DNA of 54,911 nt, taken from NCBI GenBank assembly GCA_900315775.1, contig ONAJ01000012.1, positions 1-54,911 on the forward strand, read 5' to 3'. Of this stretch, positions 15,292 to 24,520 are shown piece by piece. Within the stretch, counting starts at the first letter, position 1; every line of letters starts with the position of its first letter. Position numbers and translations under genes: made by a program. The DNA is from an uncultured Prevotella sp. (GTDB lineage: Bacteria; Bacteroidota; Bacteroidia; Bacteroidales; Bacteroidaceae). The notes under the pieces were generated by a model that saw nothing but the letters and a program-made list of their open reading frames with translations, did not search any database and was not told the origin of the DNA.

Positions 15292-16515
15292 ATGAATTTT
15301 CCGTTTTACATAGCAAGGCGTTACTTGTTCTCGAAGAAGAGCACCCACGCTATAAACATCATTAGTGGCATCTCTGTAGGAGGTGTCGCAGTGGCGACTA
15401 TAGCATTAGTGGTAACGCTGAGTGTGTTCAACGGCTTTCGCGATCTTGTAGCTACGCTCTTTACAAGCTTTGACCCGCAGTTGATGGTGGTGCCTGCAGA
15501 GGGTAAGACGGCTCCTGCCGACGACCCGTTGCTTGCCAAGATACGACAGTTTCCAGAAGTTGATGTGGCAACAGAGACCCTTGAGGACCAGGCGTTGGCA
15601 GTCTATGGCGACCGTCAGGCAATGGTAACTGTGAAGGGTGTTGACGATAACTTCGCTGAACTGACATATATAAATGATATTCTTTATGGCGACGGTACGT
15701 TCGATTTGCATGCAGCTAACCTGCAGTATGGAACACTGGGAATACAACTTGCGCAGAACTTAGGTACTGGAGTTCGTTGGAATGGCTATCTGCATATATA
15801 TGCCCCCAAACGTGAAGGACAACTCGACATGATGAATATTGCCGACGGCTTTGAAGAAGACTCGCTGCTTTCTCCAGGAGTAATCTTTGCTGTTAAACAG
15901 GCTAAATACGACCGTAGCTATATCGTTGCCCCGATAGCTTTTACGCGTAGTCTTTTCGATGGTCAGGGAATGATCTCCGCCCTTGAGATGCGTCTCAAGG
16001 CAGGAAGCGACCTTGACGATGTGAAGGAAAAAATGCAGGAAGTGGTGGGGGAGAAGTATCGTGTGCTGGACCGTTACGAACAGCAGGCAGACACCTTCCG
16101 CATTATGAAGATAGAGAAACTTATGGCATATATCTTCCTGACGTTTATCCTCATTGTGGCATGCTTTAATATAATAGGCTCGCTGTCGATGTTAATAATA
16201 GACAAGAAAGACGATGTGGTAACACTGCGTAATCTTGGAGCTACTGACAGTCAGATAATAAGTATCTTCCGTATGGAAGGACGTATGATAGCCCTCATGG
16301 GAGCTGTTATAGGTGTGACCATAGGACTACTGCTCTGTTGGGTACAACAGACTTTCGGTATTGTGGCGTTAGGAAGTGAAAGTGGTTCGTTTGTTGTCGA
16401 TGCCTATCCCGTGAGTGTCCATCCTTGGGATATTGTCATGGTGTTCTTCACAGTTCTTGCTGCTGGCTGGCTTGCAGTGTGGTTTGTTGAACGCTCAACT
16501 CTTCGCCGTCGTTAA
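15292..16515 (+). CDS. LolC/LolE-family lipoprotein-release permease
   Basis: 407 aa ABC permease of the FtsX/MacB class. The amino-terminal membrane segment (INIISGISVGGVAVATIALVVTLSVFNGF) is the LolC/E pattern, followed by a periplasmic domain (about 50-265) and three carboxy-terminal segments (IFLTFILIVACFNIIGSLSM; LMGAVIGVTIGLLLCW; IVMVFFTVLAAGWLAVWF). The family moves lipoproteins from the inner membrane to the Lol carrier. Only one permease is here, suggesting a homodimer as in LolF-type systems; no LolD ATPase is adjacent. Its last 68 bp overlap the end of murI on the opposite strand. Confidence 0.88.
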   Translation: MNFPFYIARRYLFSKKSTHAINIISGISVGGVAVATIALVVTLSVFNGFRDLVATLFTSFDPQLMVVPAEGKTAPADDPLLAKIRQFPEVDVATETLEDQALAVYGDRQAMVTVKGVDDNFAELTYINDILYGDGTFDLHAANLQYGTLGIQLAQNLGTGVRWNGYLHIYAPKREGQLDMMNIADGFEEDSLLSPGVIFAVKQAKYDRSYIVAPIAFTRSLFDGQGMISALEMRLKAGSDLDDVKEKMQEVVGEKYRVLDRYEQQADTFRIMKIEKLMAYIFLTFILIVACFNIIGSLSMLIIDKKDDVVTLRNLGATDSQIISIFRMEGRMIALMGAVIGVTIGLLLCWVQQTFGIVALGSESGSFVVDAYPVSVHPWDIVMVFFTVLAAGWLAVWFVERSTLRRR

Positions 16516-17308
16516 GGAATACCTGTGCGCACTCCTTAAAGCGTTCCGGGTTTTCTGAGGTAAGATATCTTACCGTCCCTCCCTTAGTAATTTTCTCTTC
16601 CAATAACTGATGTCTGTTGAGGTACGTCTTCAAGCTATTTGCTACGTAGTCGCCCTGCGGAATTATCTGTACCCCTTGTGGAATGTGTTTTTTAATACTA
16701 TTAAGGAGCATGGGGTAGTGGGTACAGCCAAGAATGACAGAGTCTATCTTGTCGTCAGCAGAGAACATCTGCTTAATGCGCTTCTTCACAAAATATTCAG
16801 CTCCTTCGCTGTCGGCTTCGTTGGCCTCCACTATTGCTGCCCATAGAGGACAAGCTACTCCTGTCACCACGATGTCGGGGAAGAGTTTGTGGATTTCCAT
16901 GTCATAGCTTTTGCTTCGTATAGTACCTTCTGTGGCGAGGATGCCCACGTGGCGCGACTTCGTAATATCACCGATACACTCAGCTGTGGGACGTATTACT
17001 CCCAAGATACGACGGTCAGGGTCCCATCGTGGGATGTCGTTCATCTGTAGTGTCCTTAATGCTTTTGCTGAGGCTGTATTACATGCAAGGATTACCAAGT
17101 GGCAACCCATAGAAAAGAGCTTTTCTACAGCCTCGCGGGTAAACTGATAGACCACATCGAAACTGCGTGGTCCGTATGGTGCACGGGCGTTATCGCCAAG
17201 GTATAGGTAGTCGTATTGCGGAAGAATCTTACGCATACGACGGAGTATGGTCAATCCACCATACCCGCTGTCGAAAACACCTATAGGTCCAGCGTTAACG
17301 GGTAACAT
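16448..17308 (-). CDS. murI: Glutamate racemase
   Basis: 286 aa cytoplasmic enzyme that makes D-glutamate for peptidoglycan. The catalytic features are present: GVFDSGYGGL (Asp13, Ser14), YLGDNARAPYG, the first cysteine in LVILACNTASA and the second in VILGCTHYPML. It is the last gene of the porG-uppS-bamA-skp series and overlaps the preceding Skp gene by 14 bp. Its 3' end runs 68 bp into the convergent permease gene, so each transcript would be antisense to the other there. Confidence 0.95.
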   Translation of the reverse strand: MLPVNAGPIGVFDSGYGGLTILRRMRKILPQYDYLYLGDNARAPYGPRSFDVVYQFTREAVEKLFSMGCHLVILACNTASAKALRTLQMNDIPRWDPDRRILGVIRPTAECIGDITKSRHVGILATEGTIRSKSYDMEIHKLFPDIVVTGVACPLWAAIVEANEADSEGAEYFVKKRIKQMFSADDKIDSVILGCTHYPMLLNSIKKHIPQGVQIIPQGDYVANSLKTYLNRHQLLEEKITKGGTVRYLTSENPERFKECAQVFLNDGEELSVQQTTLQASQQQEL

Positions 17309-17843
17309 TCAGATTATTTATTACTTCGTCCTCGATATTTACACCCATAGCGGGGTTGATATAAGGACATGCGTCTCCATCAGTATTAAGTACAAAGGCA
17401 AAGCCCCTTTCTTTGGCTATCTTCTCAATAGCACCGTTGAGGCGTTCTTTGAGAGGTTTTATTGCTGCTGCCTCGGCATCGTTGAGCAGTCGTCTTGCCT
17501 CCTGCTTAAAGGCGATGTTCTTCTCCATAAGTTCCTGCAGTTCCGACTGTCGTTTGCTGTATATGGCAGGTGCGAAGGTAGTTTGTCCTTCAAGGAATTC
17601 CTCGTATTTTTTGTTAAACTCCTCTTCAGCACGTTTTGTTTCATTGGCATACTGTTCGCGCAGTTGCTCAATGTTACTCTGCATATCAGCATATTCAGGC
17701 ATGGCACAGATAGCTCTTTCGTAGCTGAGATATCCGTAGCTTACCTGTGCAGAGGCGTTTAAAGGTAAAAAAGTAAAAAGGTAAAGAGGTAAAACCCATT
17801 TTACCGCACTTTTTACTATAGTAATCAATCCAGTGTGTTTCAT
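17295..17843 (-). CDS. OmpH/Skp-family periplasmic chaperone, copy 1
   Basis: 182 aa. After the signal peptide the protein has the Skp layout: a short strand (SYGYLSYERAICAMPEY), a long charged coiled coil (about 60-140: NIEQLREQYANETKRAEEEF, then QSELQELMEKNIAFKQ) and a return strand (RGFAFVLN). Skp trimers hold unfolded outer-membrane proteins on the way to BamA, encoded two genes upstream. The signal core VLPLYLFTFLPLNA is encoded by an octamer array at 17761-17792, so the repeat supplies its hydrophobic part. It is more divergent than its two neighbours and overlaps murI by 14 bp. Confidence 0.87.
   Translation of the reverse strand: MKHTGLITIVKSAVKWVLPLYLFTFLPLNASAQVSYGYLSYERAICAMPEYADMQSNIEQLREQYANETKRAEEEFNKKYEEFLEGQTTFAPAIYSKRQSELQELMEKNIAFKQEARRLLNDAEAAAIKPLKERLNGAIEKIAKERGFAFVLNTDGDACPYINPAMGVNIEDEVINNLNVTR
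17761..17792. repeat. Octamer array encoding a signal-peptide core
   Basis: Four 8-bp units (AAAGGTAA, AAAAGTAA, AAAGGTAA, AGAGGTAA on the plus strand) lie inside the minus-strand Skp copy 1 gene and encode leucine, tyrosine and phenylalanine residues of its signal peptide. Confidence 0.88.
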
Positions 17844-17860
17844 ATCTCTACCTTTCTACT

Positions 17861-17896
17861 CTTAAACTTCTTAAACTTCTTAAACTTCTTGAACTC
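17861..17896. repeat. Nonamer array between two skp genes
   Basis: Three perfect CTTAAACTT units and one CTTGAACTC variant fill most of the gap between Skp copies 1 and 2 and end 1 bp before the stop codon of copy 2. Confidence 0.9.
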
Positions 17897-17897
17897 C

Positions 17898-18395
17898 TTA
17901 CTTCAGCTTGTTTACTTCGTTCTTAACGTCGTTAGTAACGTCAGTGCTGAGAGTAGTGCTCAGGTAAGGCAGAGAACCTGTCTGCATGATGTAAACATAA
18001 CCACCATTCTTTCCGACGTTCTCGATAGCCTTCATGATACGGTCCTGTATAGGCTTCATCTTCTCGTCCTGAGCCTTCTGCAGCTGCTGGGTGTTGTCCT
18101 GACGAGCCTGCTGGAACTTCTCCATCATAGCATTAATCTCGTTCTCTGTCTCTTCCTGCTTAGAAGCATTCATTGTGCTCTTGTTCTTCTGGTAGTCATT
18201 GTACTTAGTCTCGATTTCCTTCTGCATAGCCTGCAGGTCGTTATCGAACTGCTTAGCCATAGCTTCCAGTTCGCCATTGATCTTGCTAATCTCAGGCATT
18301 GACTGTGCTACTGCCTGCATATCTACATGACCAAACTTCTGTGCAAATGCTGTCATAGGAGCCAGCATCATCATCATTACAATAATCTTTTTCAT
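17898..18395 (-). CDS. OmpH/Skp-family periplasmic chaperone, copy 2
   Basis: 165 aa with a clean signal peptide (MMMMLAPMTAFAQ), the Skp entry strand KFGHVDMQAVAQSMPEI, a long Gln/Glu/Lys-rich coiled coil (about 40-120) and a carboxy-terminal strand (GGYVYIMQTGSLPYLS). It should act as a periplasmic holdase delivering outer-membrane proteins to BamA. It sits between copies 1 and 3 in the bamA operon; three copies in a row indicate local duplication with divergence, perhaps forming mixed trimers. Confidence 0.9.
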   Translation of the reverse strand: MKKIIVMMMMLAPMTAFAQKFGHVDMQAVAQSMPEISKINGELEAMAKQFDNDLQAMQKEIETKYNDYQKNKSTMNASKQEETENEINAMMEKFQQARQDNTQQLQKAQDEKMKPIQDRIMKAIENVGKNGGYVYIMQTGSLPYLSTTLSTDVTNDVKNEVNKLK

Positions 18396-18431
18396 TTTCT
18401 TTTTTATTTTGTTATTAATACTTTGTCGTCA

Positions 18432-18941
18432 TTAGTTATATCCTAATTTTGAAAGGACCTCGTTAGAGATGTCAATCTTCGGGGAACCGAAGATGATGCC
18501 ACTATCGCTGGCGCGGTCTATTACGAGGGAATATCCGCGGAGGTCAGAGATATCCTTTACAGCATTGTAAATCTCCTCCTGTATAGGTGTCATTAGCGAC
18601 TCACGTTTCTTGAAGAGTTCACCTTCCGGACCGAAATATTTCTTCTTCAGGTCGCTGGCCTCTTTCTCCTTCTGCATTATAGCTTCTTGTTTTGCCTTCT
18701 TCTGTTCTTGAGAGAGGAAAACTACTTCGTTCTGGTAGTTCTTATACATTGTAGAAGCCTCTGTGTTAAGGGCTTCCACCTCGGCTTGCCATTTTTTGCT
18801 TACCTGGTTTAGTTGCTCGTTAGCTCGCTCATAGGCAGGGACATTTTTAAGGATGTACTCCATATCTACCAACGCGAACTTCTGTGCCTGCATAGACAGT
18901 GTCGTTGCACACAGTAACATCAGCATAATAATCTTCTTCAT
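18432..18941 (-). CDS. OmpH/Skp-family periplasmic chaperone, copy 3
   Basis: 169 aa, directly downstream of bamA. The signal peptide is MLLCATTLSMQAQ; then KFALVDMEYILKNVPAYE, the most canonical Skp strand of the three, a coiled coil (about 40-115, rich in KK/EK/Q) and the closing RGYSLVIDRASDSGIIFGSP. The family role is chaperoning outer-membrane proteins in the periplasm. With BamA upstream and two more Skp copies downstream it belongs to one assembly operon. Confidence 0.92.
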   Translation of the reverse strand: MKKIIMLMLLCATTLSMQAQKFALVDMEYILKNVPAYERANEQLNQVSKKWQAEVEALNTEASTMYKNYQNEVVFLSQEQKKAKQEAIMQKEKEASDLKKKYFGPEGELFKKRESLMTPIQEEIYNAVKDISDLRGYSLVIDRASDSGIIFGSPKIDISNEVLSKLGYN

Positions 18942-18969
18942 ACTATTCTTTTATTAATGTATTTGTACT

Positions 18970-21630
18970 TTAGAATTCCTGTCCCAGGATGAAGTGGAAG
19001 TTGCTACCGCCACGTTTTCCGAATACAGTGTCAAATCCATATGCCCAGTCGATACCCATAAGACCGACCATAGGCAGGAAGATACGAACACCAAGACCGG
19101 CAGAGCGCTTCATCTGGAATGGGTTCAACAGTTTAGGTTCTGTCCACGCATTACCTGCCTCGGCAAATCCCAGTCCGTAGATTGTAGTATTACCCAAGAG
19201 GAATGGGTATCTTAACTCCAATGACATACGGTCGTAAGCGTAGCCTTCATATCCATAAGGCGTCAGCGAACCATTCTCATAACCACGCAAACCGATGGTC
19301 TCTTCAGCGTAGCTTGTGCTATATCCGCTCATACCGTCACCACCCATGTAATATACTTCAAACGGAGATTTCTTGTATTTGTTGTATGAGCCGAGGATAC
19401 CCATCTCAAAGCGTGTCATCAGTACCAGACACTTAGCACCGCCTGTCAGTGCCGTGAAGGTGCGCGACTTCAGCTTCCATTTGTGGTATTCTATCCAACG
19501 GTATTTCTCCTGTTGTTCTTCTGTGAAGTTATCAGCCATTCGGTCCTTTGCAAGATTTTTATAGTCCTTATTGTCGAACCAAGACCATGGTGGTGTTGCT
19601 GTTACTGAAACAGAGAACTCAGAACCACGACGTGGGAACAACTGGTTGTCCGTTGATGTACGGTTCAGTGACAGTGTAATATTAAAGTTGTTACAGTTAC
19701 CTGTTGTTACCAGGAAGTAACGCCAGTTTCGCAGTGAGTAGCGGGTGTATGCCAGCTGCAGGTTCAGGTGGAAATAGTCGTCAGGCCAACGCAGACGTTT
19801 TCCCCATCCGATGTTAACACCGAACAGCTTGATATATTTATCGGGGTCATAGTAGTTCTCGTAGAGATTATACGAGCTGTTGCCGATTCCCGACATATAG
19901 TTATAGTAGTTGTTGAAGTAAGCGTTGTTGTAGTAGTTGCTTGACACGTCTGTCTGCTTGGAGAAGAAACCTCCAACAGAGAACATTATAGGACGCTTAC
20001 CTCCAAACCATCCCGTACTATATGAGATATTGTATGCCTGATAGTACGAACCGTTGGTCTGCGCACCGAGGGCAAGAACCTCACCGTCGCCGACAGGCAT
20101 AATTCCTCTGTGCTCAGCATTCTTGCGGAAAAGGTTGCGCATAGAGAAGTTGTTCAACTTAAGTCCGATACGACCGATGACACCCGTCTGTCCCCATCCT
20201 AACGACAGCTCTATCTGGTCGTTAGATTTCTGAACGAGGTTCCAGTTTATATCTACTGTGCCATCTTCGTAGTTTGGCTTTACATCAGGGTTCACCTGCT
20301 CAGGGTCGAAGTGTCCCATTGATGCGAGCTCACGTGCTGAACGCTGTAGGGCCTCCTTAGAGAAGAGGTCACCAGGTTTGGTATATAGCTCACGGCGTAT
20401 AACATTCTCATATAGTCGGTCGTTACCATTTATGCGCACCCTGCTGATGTGTGCCTGCTGACCTTCGAAGATACGCATCTCAAGGTCAATGGAGTCGCCT
20501 ACGATATTAACCTCGGTAGGTTGCAGGTTGTAGAATAGATAACCATTGTTCCAATAGTTGTTGCCCACAGCATCTTCGTCTTCTGTAAGTCGTTTGTTCA
20601 TCAACTTCTGGTTATACACGTCACCTTTGTTCATTCCAAGTACTCGTGACAGGTATTCTGTGGTATATACTGTGTTACCAACCCACGTGATATTTCTAAT
20701 GTAATATTTTTGTCCTTCGCTGACCTTTACCTTAATGTTTACATGTTTCTCATCATAACTCCATACGCTGTCGCTGATAATTTCCGCATCACGGTATCCT
20801 AACTCGAAGTATTTGTCGAGCAGATTCTGTTTGTCGTTTTTGTAGCGCTCAGGAGTATATTTCTTTGACTTTAAGAAGGTACTGAATTTACCAGCTTCGT
20901 GAGTTTTTTTGAAGATACCTTTGCGTAAAAAACCACCCTTAATTTTCGAACTCTTGAGTTGGTTGTTGCCTTCAAAGGTTATAGAGTGAACCTTCATCTT
21001 CGATTTCTTATCAACGATGACGTCAAGGATTACCTGGTTTTTGTTTGCTACGTCTTCGCGTTGTAGTATTTCTATTTCAGCGTTATTAAAACCTTTGTCG
21101 TCAAAATATTTCTTTGCGAGAATCTTCGCACGGTCAATCATGTTTGGTGTCAGCTGGCTACCGCGTAGCAGTCCCAGCTTCTTCTCCATATCCTCACGCT
21201 CCGACTTCTTCAGTCCGGAGTAGTTTATTGTAGATACACGTGGTCGGGTGGCAAGATGTATATGTAGGTATATCTTGTCGCCGATGAGTGAGTCGGCAGC
21301 AATGGCAACCTTTGAGAAGAGTCCGTGCTTCCAGTATCTTTTTACCGCCTCGGTGATAGCATTACCAGGAACGGTAATCTGTTGTCCTACTTCAAGTCCG
21401 GAGATACCAGTGAGCACATAATCTTCATATCCTTCCACTCCCGATACGTTGATGCCGGCAATCACGCATGAACGAGGAGAACCGGCATAAGTTATGTCGG
21501 GATTGATAATCTTTTCTTGAGCACTTAAGGTGAAGAGTGTAGAGTTAACAGTGAAGAGCGCTGCGCACAACCACAGTCTCTTCGACTTAATTCCCGTCTT
21601 CAACTTTTCGTATATAGTTATTCTCTTCAT
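18970..21630 (-). CDS. bamA: Outer-membrane protein assembly factor BamA
   Basis: 886 aa. It inserts beta-barrel proteins into the outer membrane. Five POTRA domains are expected in about residues 50-470 (for example VSTINYSGLKKSEREDM; SITFEGNNQLKSSKIKGGF; RNITWVGNTVYTTEYLSRVLG; HISRVRINGNDRLYENVIRREL). The barrel follows, with the conserved loop GLRGYENGSLTPYG and a final strand ending in Phe (FHFILGQEF). Signal-peptide residues ALFTVNSTLFTLSAQ are encoded by a degenerate heptamer array (21527-21561). The neighbours, uppS upstream and skp genes downstream, are the standard Bacteroidetes arrangement. Confidence 0.96.
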   Translation of the reverse strand: MKRITIYEKLKTGIKSKRLWLCAALFTVNSTLFTLSAQEKIINPDITYAGSPRSCVIAGINVSGVEGYEDYVLTGISGLEVGQQITVPGNAITEAVKRYWKHGLFSKVAIAADSLIGDKIYLHIHLATRPRVSTINYSGLKKSEREDMEKKLGLLRGSQLTPNMIDRAKILAKKYFDDKGFNNAEIEILQREDVANKNQVILDVIVDKKSKMKVHSITFEGNNQLKSSKIKGGFLRKGIFKKTHEAGKFSTFLKSKKYTPERYKNDKQNLLDKYFELGYRDAEIISDSVWSYDEKHVNIKVKVSEGQKYYIRNITWVGNTVYTTEYLSRVLGMNKGDVYNQKLMNKRLTEDEDAVGNNYWNNGYLFYNLQPTEVNIVGDSIDLEMRIFEGQQAHISRVRINGNDRLYENVIRRELYTKPGDLFSKEALQRSARELASMGHFDPEQVNPDVKPNYEDGTVDINWNLVQKSNDQIELSLGWGQTGVIGRIGLKLNNFSMRNLFRKNAEHRGIMPVGDGEVLALGAQTNGSYYQAYNISYSTGWFGGKRPIMFSVGGFFSKQTDVSSNYYNNAYFNNYYNYMSGIGNSSYNLYENYYDPDKYIKLFGVNIGWGKRLRWPDDYFHLNLQLAYTRYSLRNWRYFLVTTGNCNNFNITLSLNRTSTDNQLFPRRGSEFSVSVTATPPWSWFDNKDYKNLAKDRMADNFTEEQQEKYRWIEYHKWKLKSRTFTALTGGAKCLVLMTRFEMGILGSYNKYKKSPFEVYYMGGDGMSGYSTSYAEETIGLRGYENGSLTPYGYEGYAYDRMSLELRYPFLLGNTTIYGLGFAEAGNAWTEPKLLNPFQMKRSAGLGVRIFLPMVGLMGIDWAYGFDTVFGKRGGSNFHFILGQEF
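21527..21561. repeat. Degenerate heptamer array in the bamA signal peptide
   Basis: Five 7-bp units (AAGGTGA, AGAGTGT, AGAGTTA, ACAGTGA, AGAGCGC) fit a consensus near AGAGTGA. They encode most of the hydrophobic core of the BamA signal peptide, where TVNS and TLFT partly repeat. Confidence 0.6.
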
Positions 21631-21632
21631 TT

Positions 21633-22349
21633 TTAGTTTCCTTTTTTCTCTTCTTCCACCTGAGCCTCGGTCTTTCCGAAGCGGCGCTGACGATTCTGAT
21701 AGCTCTCTATAGCCTTGTACAGTTCTTCTTCAGTGAAGTCAGGCCAGTAGGTGTTACAGAAGTACAACTCCGAGTATGCTATCTGCCACAGCAGGTAGTT
21801 ACTTATGCGCAGTTCACCACCAGTGCGGATGAGCAGGTCTGGATCGGGCATAAAGTTCGTTTGCAAATGTTTGCTAATATCTTCTTCAGTGATGTTTGTA
21901 TTTCCCTCGGCAATAAGTTGCTTTGTTGCTTCAGTAATCTCCCAACGACTTGAATAGCTCAGCGCAATAACCATAGTCATGGAGTCGTTCTTTGCGGTAC
22001 GTTCCATCATGCCGTTTAATTTCTCCTGTACTTCTACGGGTAAACGTTTAAAGTCACCGATAACACGTAGGCGTACGTTGTTCTTCATGAACATTTCGTC
22101 TTCAAGTGATGTGAGAACAAGTCCCATGAGTGCCGCAATCTCGTCGGCAGGACGATTCCAGTTCTCAGTAGAGAAGGTGTAGAGCGTGAGGAATTTAACT
22201 CCAAGCCTGGTACACTCTGCAGTTATTCGTCTTACTGTATCTACACCAGCTTGGTGCCCGTAACTGCGTATTTTCCCTCTCTCTGTTGCCCAACGCCCGT
22301 TGCCGTCCATGATAATGGCTATATGTTGTGGTATGTTATTTCTGTCCAT
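21633..22349 (-). CDS. uppS: Isoprenyl transferase (undecaprenyl pyrophosphate synthase)
   Basis: 238 aa cis-prenyltransferase that extends farnesyl pyrophosphate to the C55 lipid carrier used for peptidoglycan and surface polysaccharides. The signature [13 protein letters not shown] has the catalytic Asp15; further motifs are [25 protein letters not shown] and the carboxy-terminal [31 protein letters not shown] chose the ATG at 22349 (MDRNNIPQ), 4 bp after the stop of the porG-like gene; the longer frame would run into that gene. bamA starts 2 bp after its stop. Confidence 0.95.
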   Translation of the reverse strand: MDRNNIPQHIAIIMDGNGRWATERGKIRSYGHQAGVDTVRRITAECTRLGVKFLTLYTFSTENWNRPADEIAALMGLVLTSLEDEMFMKNNVRLRVIGDFKRLPVEVQEKLNGMMERTAKNDSMTMVIALSYSSRWEITEATKQLIAEGNTNITEEDISKHLQTNFMPDPDLLIRTGGELRISNYLLWQIAYSELYFCNTYWPDFTEEELYKAIESYQNRQRRFGKTEAQVEEEKKGN

Positions 22350-22353
22350 GTTG

Positions 22354-23037
22354 TTATTCTTTGTCGTTATGGCATGTGCGGCATTTCTCCGCAAAACTGT
22401 ATGTCACTGTAAACTGAAGTATGTGGTAGCAGTCGGTGTTTTTGAATAATCCTGAACTTTTTATCAGGTAGGGATCGGTGACACCGTCAAGTTTGTCACT
22501 TCCACTAACGTGCATTGCCCATTCCAGTCCCAAGTTAACTCGTTTTGCTGCTTTGTATTTTATTCCAAGACCTATAGGCACATTCATTGTAAACACATTT
22601 TTCTGAGCTCCTTTCACGAAAGTTCCTCCAAATCCAAGGAAGATAAATGGTGTTAGTCGTTGTGCTCCGCGGTAGTCTCGTCCTGTACCGTAAGGCCAGA
22701 AGTTATATTCAAAGGTTACCGTTGCGTCAACCAGTTGGTTGTTGAAGTTTTGTACCAGTTTTTCTGGTTCCGGGTAGTATGTTTTAGCCGCAGTCCTCTT
22801 TCCCTTTATCTTTCCGTAACCTACGTTAGCCTTCAGTCCCATATATGGGTTAAAGACTCTGCGCCATACTATTGATGCCATAGGCTGTACGTCCTTTGAC
22901 AGACTGCTACTATAGTCACCAAGATATCCCAGCAGTCCTATTCCGGCACCTATCTCCATCTTATACTCCTCGTCCCACTGAGCGTTAGCACCCAGTGTGG
23001 CAAAAAAGAATGTTATGAAGAGAAGTACCTTTTTCAT
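22354..23037 (-). CDS. PorG-like outer-membrane beta-barrel (DUF6089)
   Basis: 227 aa. After a signal peptide ([15 protein letters not shown]) the protein reads as an eight-strand-type barrel: [72 protein letters not shown] and [18 protein letters not shown]. This is the DUF6089/PorG family; PorG of Porphyromonas is a type IX secretion component that links the outer membrane to the PorK/N ring. The position directly before uppS and bamA is the usual one. A type IX role here fits the tails seen on other proteins in the window, but no other por gene is present. Confidence 0.85.
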   Translation of the reverse strand: MKKVLLFITFFFATLGANAQWDEEYKMEIGAGIGLLGYLGDYSSSLSKDVQPMASIVWRRVFNPYMGLKANVGYGKIKGKRTAAKTYYPEPEKLVQNFNNQLVDATVTFEYNFWPYGTGRDYRGAQRLTPFIFLGFGGTFVKGAQKNVFTMNVPIGLGIKYKAAKRVNLGLEWAMHVSGSDKLDGVTDPYLIKSSGLFKNTDCYHILQFTVTYSFAEKCRTCHNDKE

Positions 23038-23046
23038 TTTGTTGTA

Positions 23047-24495
23047 TTATTTAAATTCTTTCTGTGGCTTTTTCCATCCCATAGAGTTCAGTCGTCCGTA
23101 ATATATCTGTCCTGAACCACTGAATATCATCCAGATGTAGTTGTTTTTGTCGATAGCCATACCAACACTTGTGGCGTCGGTGTCAAGACCTACGGGAAGT
23201 GCGAAACGAGGATCGTATTTCCATGTCAGTCCGCCGTCATGGCTAACGTACATCTTTGAGTATGGTTCTATAATGAGGTCTCCTTCGGACTTTCCTCCAA
23301 GACCTATGATATACTCTCCATAAGGAGATACTGCCATTCCTTTCATGTTTGGCAACTGGTGTATGTTGGTGTTGTCGCCGTTTAGGTATGTCCATTTGTG
23401 TTCACCACCAGTTATGCCTTCCTCAATGAATCTCCATACCACAGCACGAGTGTCGTTGGGATATGTAATTGCACTGCGATTGCCCACGACGAGCAGTTCT
23501 TTAGCATACATTGCAGTGGCCATAATGCCTGTTCTGTATCCTATGCGCTCTGTAGGGAAGAACTCAATGTTTTCGTCAAGCTCTTCAACTCTCCATTCTT
23601 TGAGGTCCTCTGACGAAATGAGTTTGTTATCGTTGCTCAGTGCATATACTCTTAACCAGTCGTCAGCAACGATTTTCTTTACCGAAGCACCTTGTGAAGC
23701 CAGTGTCCAGTGCTCTCCGTCAACGGAAGTGTATATTGCTCCGTTATCAACTATATGTATTTTGTCATCAAACACCAGAATGTTGTCATAGGCATCACGT
23801 GCTAATGGGTGGTCGAAACTGAAAGTCAGTGGTGTCCAGTTCTGACCGTCGCTTATAGGGCTCTTATATGCTACAGTGGAGGTGCCGTTATCACCGAAGA
23901 CGTAGAGTACGTCATTTAAGATGATTAGTTTCAGACCCTTCATGTTGGCGAAGTCGTCGCTGTAGTTTTTCTCGTGCCAGTTCAACTCGTCGCCATTTTC
24001 CTGATGCACGTTAACCTTTACCGTATAGTCGTTATGATATTTGCCGGTCATGTCAAACACGCGGAGCTTCCTGTCAAAACTGAAGTCTGTAGAGTCTCTT
24101 GTAAGAAGGCTCCACGTATCATTTAAAAAGTCGTATATCATTACACGTCCACTATTCTTTGTGCTAACAGCGCAAATGACATGTTCTGCATCAGTATTTA
24201 CTGGCAGAGAGTCAATATTAAAGATCTCACCTGTAGCTTGATTTATTGTAAATTTGTAGTCGCTACCTTTGTACGTCCTCTTGTATATACTGTCGGTGCC
24301 AGCTTTCGATGTTGTGTGAAGGTACCTGTTCATCGTTCCCAGGGTAAATCCTGTGATTGCAGTATCGTTGTAGTATGTTATGTCCGAGTTTTTGTCGGAA
24401 CCGAGGCACGATGTAAGAATCATTGCTGTTGCTGCAATTATGACCATTGATATGCGATCAAAGACAGCCGACCAGCGTATATGTTTTTGTTTCAT
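23047..24495 (-). CDS. DUF6242-type lipoprotein
   Basis: 482 aa. The signal ends AMILTSCLGSDK, a lipobox with Cys at about residue 30. The rest reads as repeated beta-propeller-like blades: LKLIILNDVLYVFGDNGTST, NILVFDDKIHIVDNGAIYTS, DDWLRVYALSNDNKLISSED, MYVSHDGGLTWKYDPRF and ending QIYYGRLNSMGW. This matches the DUF6242 family of Bacteroidetes surface or periplasmic lipoproteins, whose function is unknown. It opens the operon ahead of the porG-like gene, 9 bp away, so it is probably expressed with the envelope-assembly genes. Confidence 0.82.
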   Translation of the reverse strand: MKQKHIRWSAVFDRISMVIIAATAMILTSCLGSDKNSDITYYNDTAITGFTLGTMNRYLHTTSKAGTDSIYKRTYKGSDYKFTINQATGEIFNIDSLPVNTDAEHVICAVSTKNSGRVMIYDFLNDTWSLLTRDSTDFSFDRKLRVFDMTGKYHNDYTVKVNVHQENGDELNWHEKNYSDDFANMKGLKLIILNDVLYVFGDNGTSTVAYKSPISDGQNWTPLTFSFDHPLARDAYDNILVFDDKIHIVDNGAIYTSVDGEHWTLASQGASVKKIVADDWLRVYALSNDNKLISSEDLKEWRVEELDENIEFFPTERIGYRTGIMATAMYAKELLVVGNRSAITYPNDTRAVVWRFIEEGITGGEHKWTYLNGDNTNIHQLPNMKGMAVSPYGEYIIGLGGKSEGDLIIEPYSKMYVSHDGGLTWKYDPRFALPVGLDTDATSVGMAIDKNNYIWMIFSGSGQIYYGRLNSMGWKKPQKEFK

Positions 24496-24520
24496 TACTT
24501 CTTATGTTTGTTTTAAGCAT

